Below, piece by piece: positions 41,431-51,255 of a stretch of DNA of 64,000 nt (positions are counted from its first letter, which is position 1; every line of letters begins with the position of its first letter). The notes beneath the pieces are model-generated. The model ran no database searches and was not told where the DNA came from. It saw only the letters and a program-made list of their open reading frames with translations. The translations under genes were made by a program, and so were the position numbers. The DNA is from Actinomadura physcomitrii (GTDB taxonomy: Bacteria; Actinomycetota; Actinomycetes; Streptosporangiales; Streptosporangiaceae): assembly GCF_008923205.2 (NCBI RefSeq), contig NZ_WBMS02000021.1, positions 62,001 to 126,000 on the forward strand. Reading direction: 5' to 3'.

Positions 41431-41471
41431 CGCCCCGGCCCGCGCCGCCCACCGGCGGGGCGGCCGGGGCG
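41431..41471 (+). promoter_or_regulatory. GC hairpin between groES and groEL
   Basis: CGCCCCGGCC (41431-41440) and GGCCGGGGCG (41462-41471) are a perfect ten-base inverted repeat around a second small stem. In groESL operons such a structure can attenuate read-through or stabilise a processed groEL mRNA. Its effect here is not known. Confidence 0.4.
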
Positions 41472-41497
41472 GATCGCGTGACATAGGAGTTAACCCC

Positions 41498-43123
<1,626 letters not shown>

Positions 43124-43130
43124 TCATCCG

Positions 43131-43200
43131 ATCTCGGCGGGCGAGCGGCTCGCCCGCCGCGGAGATCACCGAGGCCCCCGTCCGGAACCGGACGGGGGCC
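43131..43200 (+). terminator. Tandem hairpins ending the groESL operon
   Basis: Two stems follow groEL: one around GGCGGGCGAGC / GCTCGCCCGCC (about 43135-43160) flanked by ATCTC and GAGAT, and a perfect 13-base stem GGCCCCCGTCCGG / CCGGACGGGGGCC (43173-43185 with 43188-43200) with a two-base loop and TTCG after it. Strong intrinsic terminator of the actinomycete type. Confidence 0.8.
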
Positions 43201-43391
43201 TTCGCCGTCCCGCCGTCCCGCCGTCCCGCCGGTGGCGGTTCCGGCACTCTGCGCGCTCGGATGACAGCAATGCGTGGTATTTTCGGGCTCGTCCCCGCAC
43301 TGTGACCATTCCGTTGCCGACGACAGTGGCGACACGCCCGGCGGTGCTGGGCATCATGCTTGACGTGACCGAGGGAAGCTACGCCGGGACC

Positions 43392-44048
43392 ATGACCGCG
43401 CGCGCTGTCGAACCCTCGGGGGGACCGGCCCCTCCGCCGCGCCACGACACCGGCCGCCGCATGCGCGTGCTCCGCGCGGCGAACGAGGACGGCGGCGACC
43501 TCCGGGAACTCGCCAACCTCGCCGTCCAGGGCGACCCGGGCGCGATCGAGGTGCTCATCGGCGAGGTCCGCCCGATGATCGTGCGCTACTGCCGGGCCCG
43601 CCTCGGCCGGGTCTCCGGGCAGTACCACATCGCCGACGACGTGGCCCAGGAGGTCTGCATCGCGGTGCTGTCGGCGCTGCCCCGCTACCGCGACATGGGA
43701 CGCCCCTTCGCGTCCTTCGTCTTCGGCATCGCCTCGCACAAGATCGCCGACGCGCTGCGCAGCGCGGTCCGCGCGGCCGTGCCCACCGAGGACCTGCCCG
43801 ACGGCCCGGACGACCGCCCGGGGCCCGAGGAGACCGTGGTCCGCTACATCGAGGCGCAGCGCGCCCGCGACCTGCTCACGCGGCTTCCCGACCACCAGCG
43901 CGAGCTGGTGCTGCTGCGCGTGGTGGCGGGCCTGTCGGCGGAGGAGACCGGTAATGTGCTGGGCATGTCCGCGGGGGCGGTACGGGTCGCGCAGCACCGG
44001 GCCCTGGCCCGGCTCCGCGCGATGGCCAGAGAGGAGTCGATCGCTTGA
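43392..44048 (+). CDS. RNA polymerase sigma factor, ShbA/SigD type
   Basis: A sigma-70 family factor with regions 2 and 4 only. Region 2 includes RLGRVSGQYHIADDVAQEVC and ALPRYRDMGRPFASFVFGIA; region 4 includes LTRLPDHQRELVLLRVVAGL and SAEETGNVLGMSAGAVRVAQ. Its place, followed at once by an RsdA-like anti-sigma gene, DUF5319, guaB and guaB3, is the place of sigD in Mycobacterium and shbA in Streptomyces. In Streptomyces ShbA transcribes hrdB. The start is unsure: GTG 43302, ATG 43356, ATG 43392 and ATG 43461 are all in frame; 43392 was taken for a GAGGGAAG stretch upstream, but the conserved part begins only near 43500. Confidence 0.9.
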   Translation: MTARAVEPSGGPAPPPRHDTGRRMRVLRAANEDGGDLRELANLAVQGDPGAIEVLIGEVRPMIVRYCRARLGRVSGQYHIADDVAQEVCIAVLSALPRYRDMGRPFASFVFGIASHKIADALRSAVRAAVPTEDLPDGPDDRPGPEETVVRYIEAQRARDLLTRLPDHQRELVLLRVVAGLSAEETGNVLGMSAGAVRVAQHRALARLRAMAREESIA

Positions 44049-44971
44049 CGGAGCGGAGCCCTGGCGCCCCGGATCCGGTCGGGCCTTCGAACTCCGGCGC
44101 GGCCCGCGAGCCGGGGAACCGGCCGCCGGCCCCGGCGGTCACCCTGCTCGCCGACCTGGGCGCGGTGCGCCGTACCGACGCGATCATCGACGCGCTGGCG
44201 GCGCGGCGCGCTGTCGGCTCCACCGCCCGTTCGGCGGCTGACCGCGCGGTGGCCGACCGTGCGGGAGGCGAGCGCGCCGCGGCCGATCGGGCCGCCGCCG
44301 AGCGCCTTGCCGCCGCCGGCGGCGACGAGGCCGCCGCCGACCCCGCCGTCCGGCTGCTGCGGGCGCTGATCGCCGACGTCGACGACCAGGACCCCGGACG
44401 CGGAGCCGCCGGCCCGCCCGACCCCGGTCCCGGGACGCCGCCGTCCGCACCCGGGCCCAAACCGCGCCGCCGCGGCCCCCGCACCATCGTCGCCCTCGGC
44501 GTCGCCGGCGCCGTGCTGGCCAGCACCGGCGTCGCCGCCGCCGGCGGCGGTGCCACCGAGCGCGCCGCGGCGGCCCCGCCCGCGGGCAGCGGCGCCGGCG
44601 TGTCCGGCCCCGCTGAACGGCACGCCAAGGACACCGACGCGGGCACCCACGCCGACTCGCGTCCGCTGCCCTCCGCCCCGGCGGCGCCCGCTCCGGACGC
44701 GGACCGTCCCGCCGCCAAGGCACCCGCCACCGGCGACCCCGGCCGCCAGGACTTCGACCGCATCAAGCGCCACCTCGAGAAGTTCATCCCCGGCGCCGAC
44801 CGCCCGCACCGGACCGCGCCGCGCCGTCCCGGCACACCGCGCTCGGCCCCGGCGATCCGCCCGGACTTCCCGTCGGCCCCGTCCGACGACGACACCCGCC
44901 GCGCCATCGACGACATCCGCAAACGCGCCCGGCAACGCCTCGACCAGTACGGAACCCCCGACCCGGACTGA
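44045..44971 (+). CDS. rsdA: RsdA-like anti-sigma-D factor, single-pass membrane protein
   Basis: A 308-residue protein. The N-terminal cytoplasmic part has the sigma-binding segment VTLLADLGAVRRTDAIIDAL and AVRLLRALIADVDD; between them lies an Ala/Arg/Asp repeat stretch (about 55-100). One membrane helix (about 147-166, TIVALGVAGAVLASTGVAAA) and a Pro/Ala-rich external part with KRHLEKFIPG follow. Start is TTG 44045, overlapping the sigma gene stop by four bases, so the sigma and anti-sigma are coupled. In M. tuberculosis RsdA is removed by regulated proteolysis to free SigD; the same mechanism is expected here. Confidence 0.85.
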   Translation: MTERSPGAPDPVGPSNSGAAREPGNRPPAPAVTLLADLGAVRRTDAIIDALAARRAVGSTARSAADRAVADRAGGERAAADRAAAERLAAAGGDEAAADPAVRLLRALIADVDDQDPGRGAAGPPDPGPGTPPSAPGPKPRRRGPRTIVALGVAGAVLASTGVAAAGGGATERAAAAPPAGSGAGVSGPAERHAKDTDAGTHADSRPLPSAPAAPAPDADRPAAKAPATGDPGRQDFDRIKRHLEKFIPGADRPHRTAPRRPGTPRSAPAIRPDFPSAPSDDDTRRAIDDIRKRARQRLDQYGTPDPD

Positions 44972-45047
44972 CCCCGCGGCGCCCCGATCGCCTGCCAGAG
45001 ACCGATCGATCACCGCCCGGCTTACCGGAAATCCCGCCCGGCGGCGG

Positions 45048-45437
45048 TCAGTTCTCGTCCCGGCCCTCTTCGCTGTCGATCACGCCGTCGACGTAGCCGC
45101 GCGCGTACTCCCAGCTCACGTAGTCGACGGGGTCCGGGGAGAGGGCGGGCTCGTGCACGCGCGGGAGACCCTGGTCGAGCAGGTGGCGCAGGTTGCCGTG
45201 CAGCAGATCCCAGTCGATGTAGTGCAGCTTGCCGCAGTCGGCGCAGTCAACGGTGAGGCCGCGGACCCCGAGCGGCTCCAGCAGCGCCCGGAAGACCTCC
45301 AGGTCGGCGAGGTCGGCCAGCACGTCCTCGCGCTCGGCGACGCTCAGCGGCGCGGCGTCCTCGCCGGGGTCGCCGAGCGACGCCGCCGGATCCTCCGGGT
45401 CTCCGGCGAACGGGTCGAGCGGGGCATCGTCGTGCAC
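45048..45437 (-). CDS. DUF5319 family protein
   Basis: A 129-residue acidic protein of unknown function. It carries CADCGKLHYIDWDLLHGNLR and YVSWEYARGYVDGVIDSEEG, the DUF5319 core; the CxxC could bind a metal. It is nearly always found between the sigD/rsdA pair and guaB in actinobacteria, transcribed on the opposite strand as here (compare Rv3412). Confidence 0.85.
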   Translation of the reverse strand: MHDDAPLDPFAGDPEDPAASLGDPGEDAAPLSVAEREDVLADLADLEVFRALLEPLGVRGLTVDCADCGKLHYIDWDLLHGNLRHLLDQGLPRVHEPALSPDPVDYVSWEYARGYVDGVIDSEEGRDEN

Positions 45438-45710
45438 ACTCTTACGCTACTGCGCGCCGCACCACCTGGTGCACCCCCCGGTCCCTTCTGTGCGCGAACA
45501 ATCACTCTGCGTGGCCGCGACGAGGTCCGCCGGGGCCCGCGGCGCCCGTCCCGCGGGGAATGCGGGCGCGTCCGGTACGCGTTACGCGGTGTCATCAAGG
45601 CCACGTGCCCGGTGTCCGCAACAGCCCGTCCCGGCGCGGGACGACGGCCTAACATGGGGACAGGGTCGCCGTGACCTGGCCGTATACCGCCACCACTACG
45701 GAAGGCAACC

Positions 45711-47207
45711 ATGAACCCCGCCGCCGAGCCCGCCAAATTCCTCCCGCAGGGCCTGACCTTCGACGACGTGCTGCTCCTTCCGGGCTATTCGGACCTGCAG
45801 CCGGGGGAGGCCGACACCACGACCCGGCTGACCCGGGAGATCTCGCTGCGGATCCCGCTGGTGTCGGCGGCGATGGACACGGTGACCGAGGCCCGCACGG
45901 CGGTCGCGATGGCGCGGCAGGGCGGCATCGGCGTGCTGCACCGCAACATGTCGATCGAGGAGCAGGCCGGCCAGGCCGACCGGGTGAAGCGGTCCGAGGC
46001 CGGGATGATCACCAACCCGGTGACGTGCCTGCTGGACGCGACCCTCGCCGACGTCGAGGAGCTGTGCGCCCGCTACCGGATCTCTGGCGTGCCGGTCACG
46101 GACGTACGCGGCGTACTGGTCGGCATCGTGACGAACCGCGACATGCGCTTCGAGACGGTCCTGTCCCGTCCGGTGCGCGAGGTCATGACCCCGATGCCGC
46201 TGGTCACCGCGCCGGTGGACGTGTCGCGGGACGAGGCGTTCCGGCTGCTCGCGGGCAACAAGGTGGAGAAGCTCCCGCTGGTGGACGCCGACGGCCGGCT
46301 CAAGGGCCTGATCACCACCAAGGACTTCACCAAGAGCGAGCAGTACCCCGACTCCACCAAGGACGCCGACGGCCGGCTGCTCGTCGCCGCCGCGGTCGGC
46401 GTCGGCGAGGACGCGATCAAGCGCGCGCGGGCCCTCATCGACGCCGGCACCGACGTGATCATCGTGGACACCGCGCACGGCCACTCCAAGGGCGTCGCCG
46501 ACACCGTCGCCGCGATCAAGTCCAACGCGCCCGTCCAGGTCGTCGGCGGCAACGTCGCGACCTACGCGGGCGCGAAACTGCTGGTCGACGCGGGCGCGGA
46601 CGCGATCAAGGTCGGCGTCGGACCCGGCTCGATCTGCACCACCCGGATCGTCGCCGGCGTCGGCGTCCCGCAGCTCACCGCGATCTCCGAGGCGGCCCGC
46701 GCCGCCAAGGAGGCCGGCGTGCCGGTGATCGGCGACGGCGGCCTGCAGTACTCCGGCGACATCGCCAAGGCGCTCGTCGCGGGCGCCGACACCGTGATGC
46801 TCGGCAGCCTGCTCGCCGGCGTCGAGGAGTCCCCCGGCGAGCTGATCTTCGTGCACGGCAAGCAGTACAAGTCGTACCGGGGCATGGGCTCGCTCGGCGC
46901 GATGCGCAACCGGGAGCGCGGCGCGTCCTACTCCAAGGACCGCTACGCCCAGGCCGACGTCTCCGCCGAGGAGAAGCTGATCCCCGAGGGCGTCGAGGGC
47001 CAGGTGCCCTACCGCGGCCCGCTCGCCAACGTCGCGCACCAGCTCGTCGGCGGCCTGCACCAGTCCATGTGGTACGCGGGCACCCGCACCATCCCCGAAC
47101 TGCAGGAACGCGGCCAGCTCATGCGCATCAGCCCCGCCGGCCTGCGCGAGAGCCACCCCCACGACATCCAGATGACCGTAGAAGCCCCCAACTACCAGGG
47201 TCGCTGA
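45711..47207 (+). CDS. guaB: IMP dehydrogenase
   Basis: A 498-residue TIM-barrel enzyme oxidising IMP to XMP, the committed step to GMP. Catalytic Cys309 is in GVGPGSICTTRIVAGVG; the flap shows GSLGAMRNRERGASYSKDRY and EGVEGQVPYRG; two CBS domains sit at about 100-220 (NPVTCLLDATLADVEELCAR). GGAAGG precedes ATG 45711 by seven bases. guaB3 follows 240 bases later and guaA, the next enzyme in the pathway, is 13 kb downstream. Confidence 0.97.
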   Translation: MNPAAEPAKFLPQGLTFDDVLLLPGYSDLQPGEADTTTRLTREISLRIPLVSAAMDTVTEARTAVAMARQGGIGVLHRNMSIEEQAGQADRVKRSEAGMITNPVTCLLDATLADVEELCARYRISGVPVTDVRGVLVGIVTNRDMRFETVLSRPVREVMTPMPLVTAPVDVSRDEAFRLLAGNKVEKLPLVDADGRLKGLITTKDFTKSEQYPDSTKDADGRLLVAAAVGVGEDAIKRARALIDAGTDVIIVDTAHGHSKGVADTVAAIKSNAPVQVVGGNVATYAGAKLLVDAGADAIKVGVGPGSICTTRIVAGVGVPQLTAISEAARAAKEAGVPVIGDGGLQYSGDIAKALVAGADTVMLGSLLAGVEESPGELIFVHGKQYKSYRGMGSLGAMRNRERGASYSKDRYAQADVSAEEKLIPEGVEGQVPYRGPLANVAHQLVGGLHQSMWYAGTRTIPELQERGQLMRISPAGLRESHPHDIQMTVEAPNYQGR

Positions 47208-47445
47208 CCCCCGCAGCACGCCCCGGCTCCAACACGACCCGGCTCCAACACGGCCCGTGCGGTGCGGCCCGTGCGACACAGTCCGTTCAACACGGTCCGT
47301 GCGGCGCGGCCTGCGCGGCGCGGGGTGTGCGGGGCGTTCCGTCCTGGTCGCGGGGTGCGGTGCGACCTGCCGTAAGCTCTTGCGGGGCTTGTTCGCGCCG
47401 CCGGCGGGAACAGCACGCTTGTCCGCGAGGTGGAGGAAGGGCGCA
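47208..47445. other. Spacer with short imperfect repeats between guaB and guaB3
   Basis: Contains repeated GGCTCCAACACGxCCCG and CGTGCGGxGCGGCC units, two to four imperfect copies each. No gene. It ends in a GGAGGAAGG ribosome site for guaB3. Confidence 0.4.
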
Positions 47446-48573
47446 GTGGCTGCTGAGGTGGAGATCGGCCGGGGCAAGAGCGGCCGGCGGGCGTACGCCT
47501 TCGACGACATCGGCATCGTCCCGTCGCGCCGCACGCGCGACCCGGAAGAGGTCAGCGTCGCCTGGCAGATCGACGCCTACCGGTTCGAGATGCCGCTGGT
47601 CGTCGCGCCGATGGACAGCGTGGTCAGCCCCGCCGTCGCGATCGCGATGGGCCGGATGGACGGCCTCGCCGTGCTCGACCTCGAAGGCCTGTGGACCCGC
47701 TACGAGGACCCCGAGCCGCTGCTCGCCGAGATCACCGAGCTGGACGACGCCCGCGCCACGCAGCGGCTCCAGGAGATCTACACCGCGCCGATCCAGGAGG
47801 AGCTGATCGGCCGCCGGATCCAGGAGATCCGGGACGCCGGCGTCACCGTCGCCGCGCGGCTGTCCCCGCAGCGGACCGCGCAGTTCCACAAGGCCGTCAT
47901 CGACGCGGGCGTCGACCTGTTCGTGATCCGCGGCACCACCGTGTCCGCCGAGCACGTGTCCGGGCGCGCCGAGCCGCTGAACCTCAAGCAGTTCATCTAC
48001 GACCTCGACGTCCCCGTCATCGTCGGCGGCTGCTCCACCTACACCGCCGCGCTGCACCTGATGCGCACCGGCGCCGCCGGCGTCCTCGTCGGGTTCGGCG
48101 GCGGCTCCGGGCACACCACGCGGACCGTCCTCGGCGTCGCCGTCCCGATGGCCACCGCCGTCGCCGACGTCGCCGCCGCCCGCCGCGACTACATGGACGA
48201 GTCCGGCGGACGGTACGTGCACGTCATCGCCGACGGCGGCATGACCAACAGCGGCGACATCGCCAAGGCGTTCGCCTGCGGGTCCGACGCCGTCATGGTC
48301 GGCTCCCCGTTCGCCCGGTCCAGCGAGGCGCCCGGCCGCGGCTACCACTGGGGCAGCGAGGCCCACCACGGCGACGTGCCGCGCGGCACGCGGCTGCGCC
48401 TCGGCACCATCGGCTCGCTCGAGCAGATCCTGCACGGCCCCTCGCACGTCGCGGACGGCTCCATGAACCTGATCGGCGCGCTGCGCCGCGCGATGGCGAC
48501 GGCCGGTTACACGGAGTTGAAGGAGTTCCAGCGGGTACAGGTCGTGGTGGCGCCGCGCCGGTCCACCGACTGA
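47446..48573 (+). CDS. guaB3: GuaB3 family IMP dehydrogenase-related protein
   Basis: A 375-residue IMPDH/GMPR-fold protein without CBS domains. The barrel blocks AFDDIGIVPSRRTRDPEEVS, VAPMDSVVSP and HVIADGGMTNSGDIAKAFAC are clear. The loop that holds the catalytic Cys in IMPDH (SICTT) reads SGHTT here, placing His223 where the Cys should be, so normal IMPDH chemistry is unlikely. GTG 47446 follows GGAGGAAGG by a few bases; the frame is open further up but only through repeats. The guaB-guaB3 pair is conserved in actinobacteria and its role is unsettled. Confidence 0.9.
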   Translation: MAAEVEIGRGKSGRRAYAFDDIGIVPSRRTRDPEEVSVAWQIDAYRFEMPLVVAPMDSVVSPAVAIAMGRMDGLAVLDLEGLWTRYEDPEPLLAEITELDDARATQRLQEIYTAPIQEELIGRRIQEIRDAGVTVAARLSPQRTAQFHKAVIDAGVDLFVIRGTTVSAEHVSGRAEPLNLKQFIYDLDVPVIVGGCSTYTAALHLMRTGAAGVLVGFGGGSGHTTRTVLGVAVPMATAVADVAAARRDYMDESGGRYVHVIADGGMTNSGDIAKAFACGSDAVMVGSPFARSSEAPGRGYHWGSEAHHGDVPRGTRLRLGTIGSLEQILHGPSHVADGSMNLIGALRRAMATAGYTELKEFQRVQVVVAPRRSTD

Positions 48574-48670
48574 GAGCGACCCCACGCCGAATCGGGCGTT
48601 TCCTGGGTGGACCCGACCCTACTGTTGGGTAGGTACTGCGTGTGAACGAACCGATCTGGGGGGAATCGCG

Positions 48671-50407
48671 ATGACGGGATCACCTGTGACCGGCCTCGGC
48701 AGCTCACGGCTCGGCCCCGCCGAACGGGCCGCCGCGCTCGACCGGATGGGCCGCGAGGAGTTCGACGTCGTGGTCGTCGGCGGCGGGATCGTCGGGGCCG
48801 GCGCGGCACTGGACGCGGCGACCCGCGGTCTCACGGTCGCGGTGGTCGAGGCGCGCGACTTCGCGTCCGGGACGTCGTCCCGGTCGTCCAAGCTGATCCA
48901 CGGCGGGCTGCGCTACCTGGAGCAGTACAACTTCGACCTGGTCCGCGAGGCGCTCACCGAACGCAGCCTGCTGCTTCAGCAGATCGCGCCGCATCTGGTC
49001 CGTCCCGTCCCGTTCCTGCTGCCGACCACCCACCACGTGTGGGAACGCGCCTACTTCGGCGCCGGCGTCGCGCTCTACGACCTGCTGTCGCTGCAGATGG
49101 GCATGTCGCGGGGCGTCCCGCACCACCGGCACCTGACGCGCCGCGGCGCGCTGCGGCTCGCGCCGTCCCTGCGCAAGGACGCCTTCACCGGCGCCATCCA
49201 GTACTGGGACGCGCAGGTCGACGACGCCCGCTACGTCATGACGGTGCTGCGGACCGCCGCCGAGTACGGTGCGCAGATCGCGTCCCGCACCCAGGTCCTC
49301 GGCTTGCTGCGCGAAGGCGAGCGCGTCACCGGGCTGCGCATCCGCGACCTGGAGGGCAACACCACCAGCGAGGTCCGCGCGAAGCAGGTCGTCAACGCCA
49401 CCGGCGTCTGGACCGACGACATCCAGGAGCTCGTCGGCGGACGCGGCCAGATCCACGTCAAGGCGTCCAAGGGCATCCACCTCGTCGTCCCAAAGGACCG
49501 CATCCACTCCTCGACCGGGATCATCCTGCGCACCGAGAAGTCCGTGCTGTTCGTCATCCCGTGGGGACGGCACTGGATCATCGGCACCACCGACACCGCC
49601 TGGGACCTCGACAAGGCCCACCCCGCCGCGTCCAAGGCCGACATCGAGTACGTCCTCGACCACGTCAACGCCGTCCTGAACACCCCGCTCACCCACGACG
49701 ACGTCGAAGGCGTGTACGCGGGCCTGCGCCCCCTCCTCACCGGTGAGACGGAGGAGACGTCCAAGCTGTCCCGCGAGCACGTCGTCGCCCACCCCGTCCC
49801 CGGCCTCGTCCTGGTCGCGGGCGGCAAGTACACCACGTACCGCGTCATGGCGAAGGACGCGATCGACGCCGTCGCCCACGGCCTCGACGGCAAGATCCCC
49901 GAATCCTGCACCGACCGCGTCCCGCTCGTCGGCGGCGACGGCTTCCAGGCCATGTGGAACGCCCGTCACCGTCTCGCCGCCCGCTCCGGCGTGCACGTCG
50001 CTCGCGTCGAGCACCTGCTGCGCCGCTACGGCACCCTCACCGACGACCTCCTCGAACTCATCTCCGACAAGCCCGACCTCGGCAAGCCCTTGAGCGGCGC
50101 GGACGACTACCTGCGCGCCGAGGTCGTGTACGCCGCCAGCCACGAGGGCGCCCGGCACCTCAACGACGTCCTCGCCCGCCGCACCCGCATCTCCATCGAG
50201 ACGTGGGACCGCGGTGTCGGCGTCGCCCAGGAGGCCGCCGACCTCCTCGCCCCCGTCCTCGGCTGGTCGAAGAAGCAGCGCGACCGGGAGATCGAGTACT
50301 ACCGCAAGCGCGTCGAAGCCGAACGCGCCTCCCAGACCCAGGACGACGACCAGGAAGCCGACGCGAGCCGCCGAGGCGCCCCCGACATCGTCCCCACGGC
50401 CATCTGA
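48671..50407 (+). CDS. glpD: Aerobic glycerol-3-phosphate dehydrogenase
   Basis: A 578-residue FAD enzyme oxidising sn-glycerol-3-phosphate to dihydroxyacetone phosphate and feeding electrons to quinones. The dinucleotide motif VVVVGGGIVGAGAALDA is at about 33-49; then SSRSSKLIHGGLRYLEQYNF, GTTDTAWDLD and GKYTTYRVMAKDA, typical of GlpD. The C-terminal helical domain and a hydrophilic tail with Asp/Glu/Arg follow. GGGGGG precedes ATG 48671. In M. tuberculosis glpD genes are elsewhere, so this gene is an insertion into the guaB3-choD interval. Confidence 0.95.
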   Translation: MTGSPVTGLGSSRLGPAERAAALDRMGREEFDVVVVGGGIVGAGAALDAATRGLTVAVVEARDFASGTSSRSSKLIHGGLRYLEQYNFDLVREALTERSLLLQQIAPHLVRPVPFLLPTTHHVWERAYFGAGVALYDLLSLQMGMSRGVPHHRHLTRRGALRLAPSLRKDAFTGAIQYWDAQVDDARYVMTVLRTAAEYGAQIASRTQVLGLLREGERVTGLRIRDLEGNTTSEVRAKQVVNATGVWTDDIQELVGGRGQIHVKASKGIHLVVPKDRIHSSTGIILRTEKSVLFVIPWGRHWIIGTTDTAWDLDKAHPAASKADIEYVLDHVNAVLNTPLTHDDVEGVYAGLRPLLTGETEETSKLSREHVVAHPVPGLVLVAGGKYTTYRVMAKDAIDAVAHGLDGKIPESCTDRVPLVGGDGFQAMWNARHRLAARSGVHVARVEHLLRRYGTLTDDLLELISDKPDLGKPLSGADDYLRAEVVYAASHEGARHLNDVLARRTRISIETWDRGVGVAQEAADLLAPVLGWSKKQRDREIEYYRKRVEAERASQTQDDDQEADASRRGAPDIVPTAI

Positions 50408-51255
50408 CCACCCTCAACCACACGGGCACTGCAAGCCCCCACGCTTGCAGTGCCTCGCGCCCTGCCGCCACGAGAACCCCCCCCACGAACAAACCCGCAA
50501 ACCAAACCCGCGCCCTCCCACCCCGCATGCACGCCGCCCATGCACGCCGCCATGCGCGCCGCCCGTGCGCGCCGTCCCACCGCGCGGCCCGGTCGCGCCA
50601 GCGCGCCGCCTCACCGCGCCGACCGTGGGGGAAATCTCTCCGAGCGTGGAAGTTGATTTTGGCAAGTAGGTGATCGGTAGGTAGGTCATTCATCGATTCC
50701 GGGGGGATTCGAAGTCATGACCGTGATCGAGGGGAATGGGAGTGTTGCCCAGGCTGGTCGGCGGGTGCGGCTGGGTTGGTGCCGACGCCGGCCGGGGTCT
50801 TGACCAGCTGCACCAGCATGCTGCCCTCGCCGGTCGGCCGCAGCCACCCCGTCCCGTCCTTCGAGCGCTCCAGCAGCACGTCCAGCATCTCGTCGCCCAG
50901 CAGCTCCCGGATCGGCACCTCCCGGCCGGCGTTGGACGACCTGCGCGTGGCCGTGTCGGGCGAGCGTGGTGGTCGAGCTGGTCAGGCGACGGTGCATCGA
51001 CCTTGAGGGCCGACCTGTTGCGGGCAGGGTCGGCCTGACCGGTCCCAGCGGGTGGGCTGGGACCGGTCAGCCAGGTCAGCCGTCGCTCTGCCGCCTGCTC
51101 TGGAGGGCCAACGGAGTCGTTTGGCCGCTGTGTTGAGCGACGGTATCGGTCGGACCGCCGGTCGGCCGCTTGGCTGTCGTGCCGGTCGCGCCGAGTTGGT
51201 ATCTCATCCGAGCCGGCTGGTCGGCCGGCTCGGGGAGGCCGGGCCGGTCGGCGGG
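50408..51255. other. Long intergenic region between glpD and the TetR gene
   Basis: 848 bases without an intact gene. It holds the remains of an IS256-type transposase (50796-50918, minus) and, from about 51020 to 51250, a stretch rich in repeated GGTCGG and CCGGTCGG words. The sequence 50455-50620 is dense in C-rich repeats. No promoter or RNA gene could be assigned. Confidence 0.5.
50796..50918 (-). pseudogene. N-terminal relic of an IS256-type transposase
   Basis: Reading from GTG 50918, the 41 residues PIRELLGDEMLDVLLERSKD through TGEGSMLVQLVKT look like the N-terminus of IS256/mutator transposases (a helical start, then TGEGG-LLxxLVKxVLE). The similarity stops there and the frame continues as unrelated Pro/Ser residues. 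No inverted repeats or other transposase parts were found, so this is at most a small remnant. The identification is from pattern memory only. Confidence 0.4.

Noticed and set aside
45344..45736. A 130-codon minus-strand frame upstream of guaB
   Set aside because: It overlaps DUF5319 and the guaB start region and has no family sequence.
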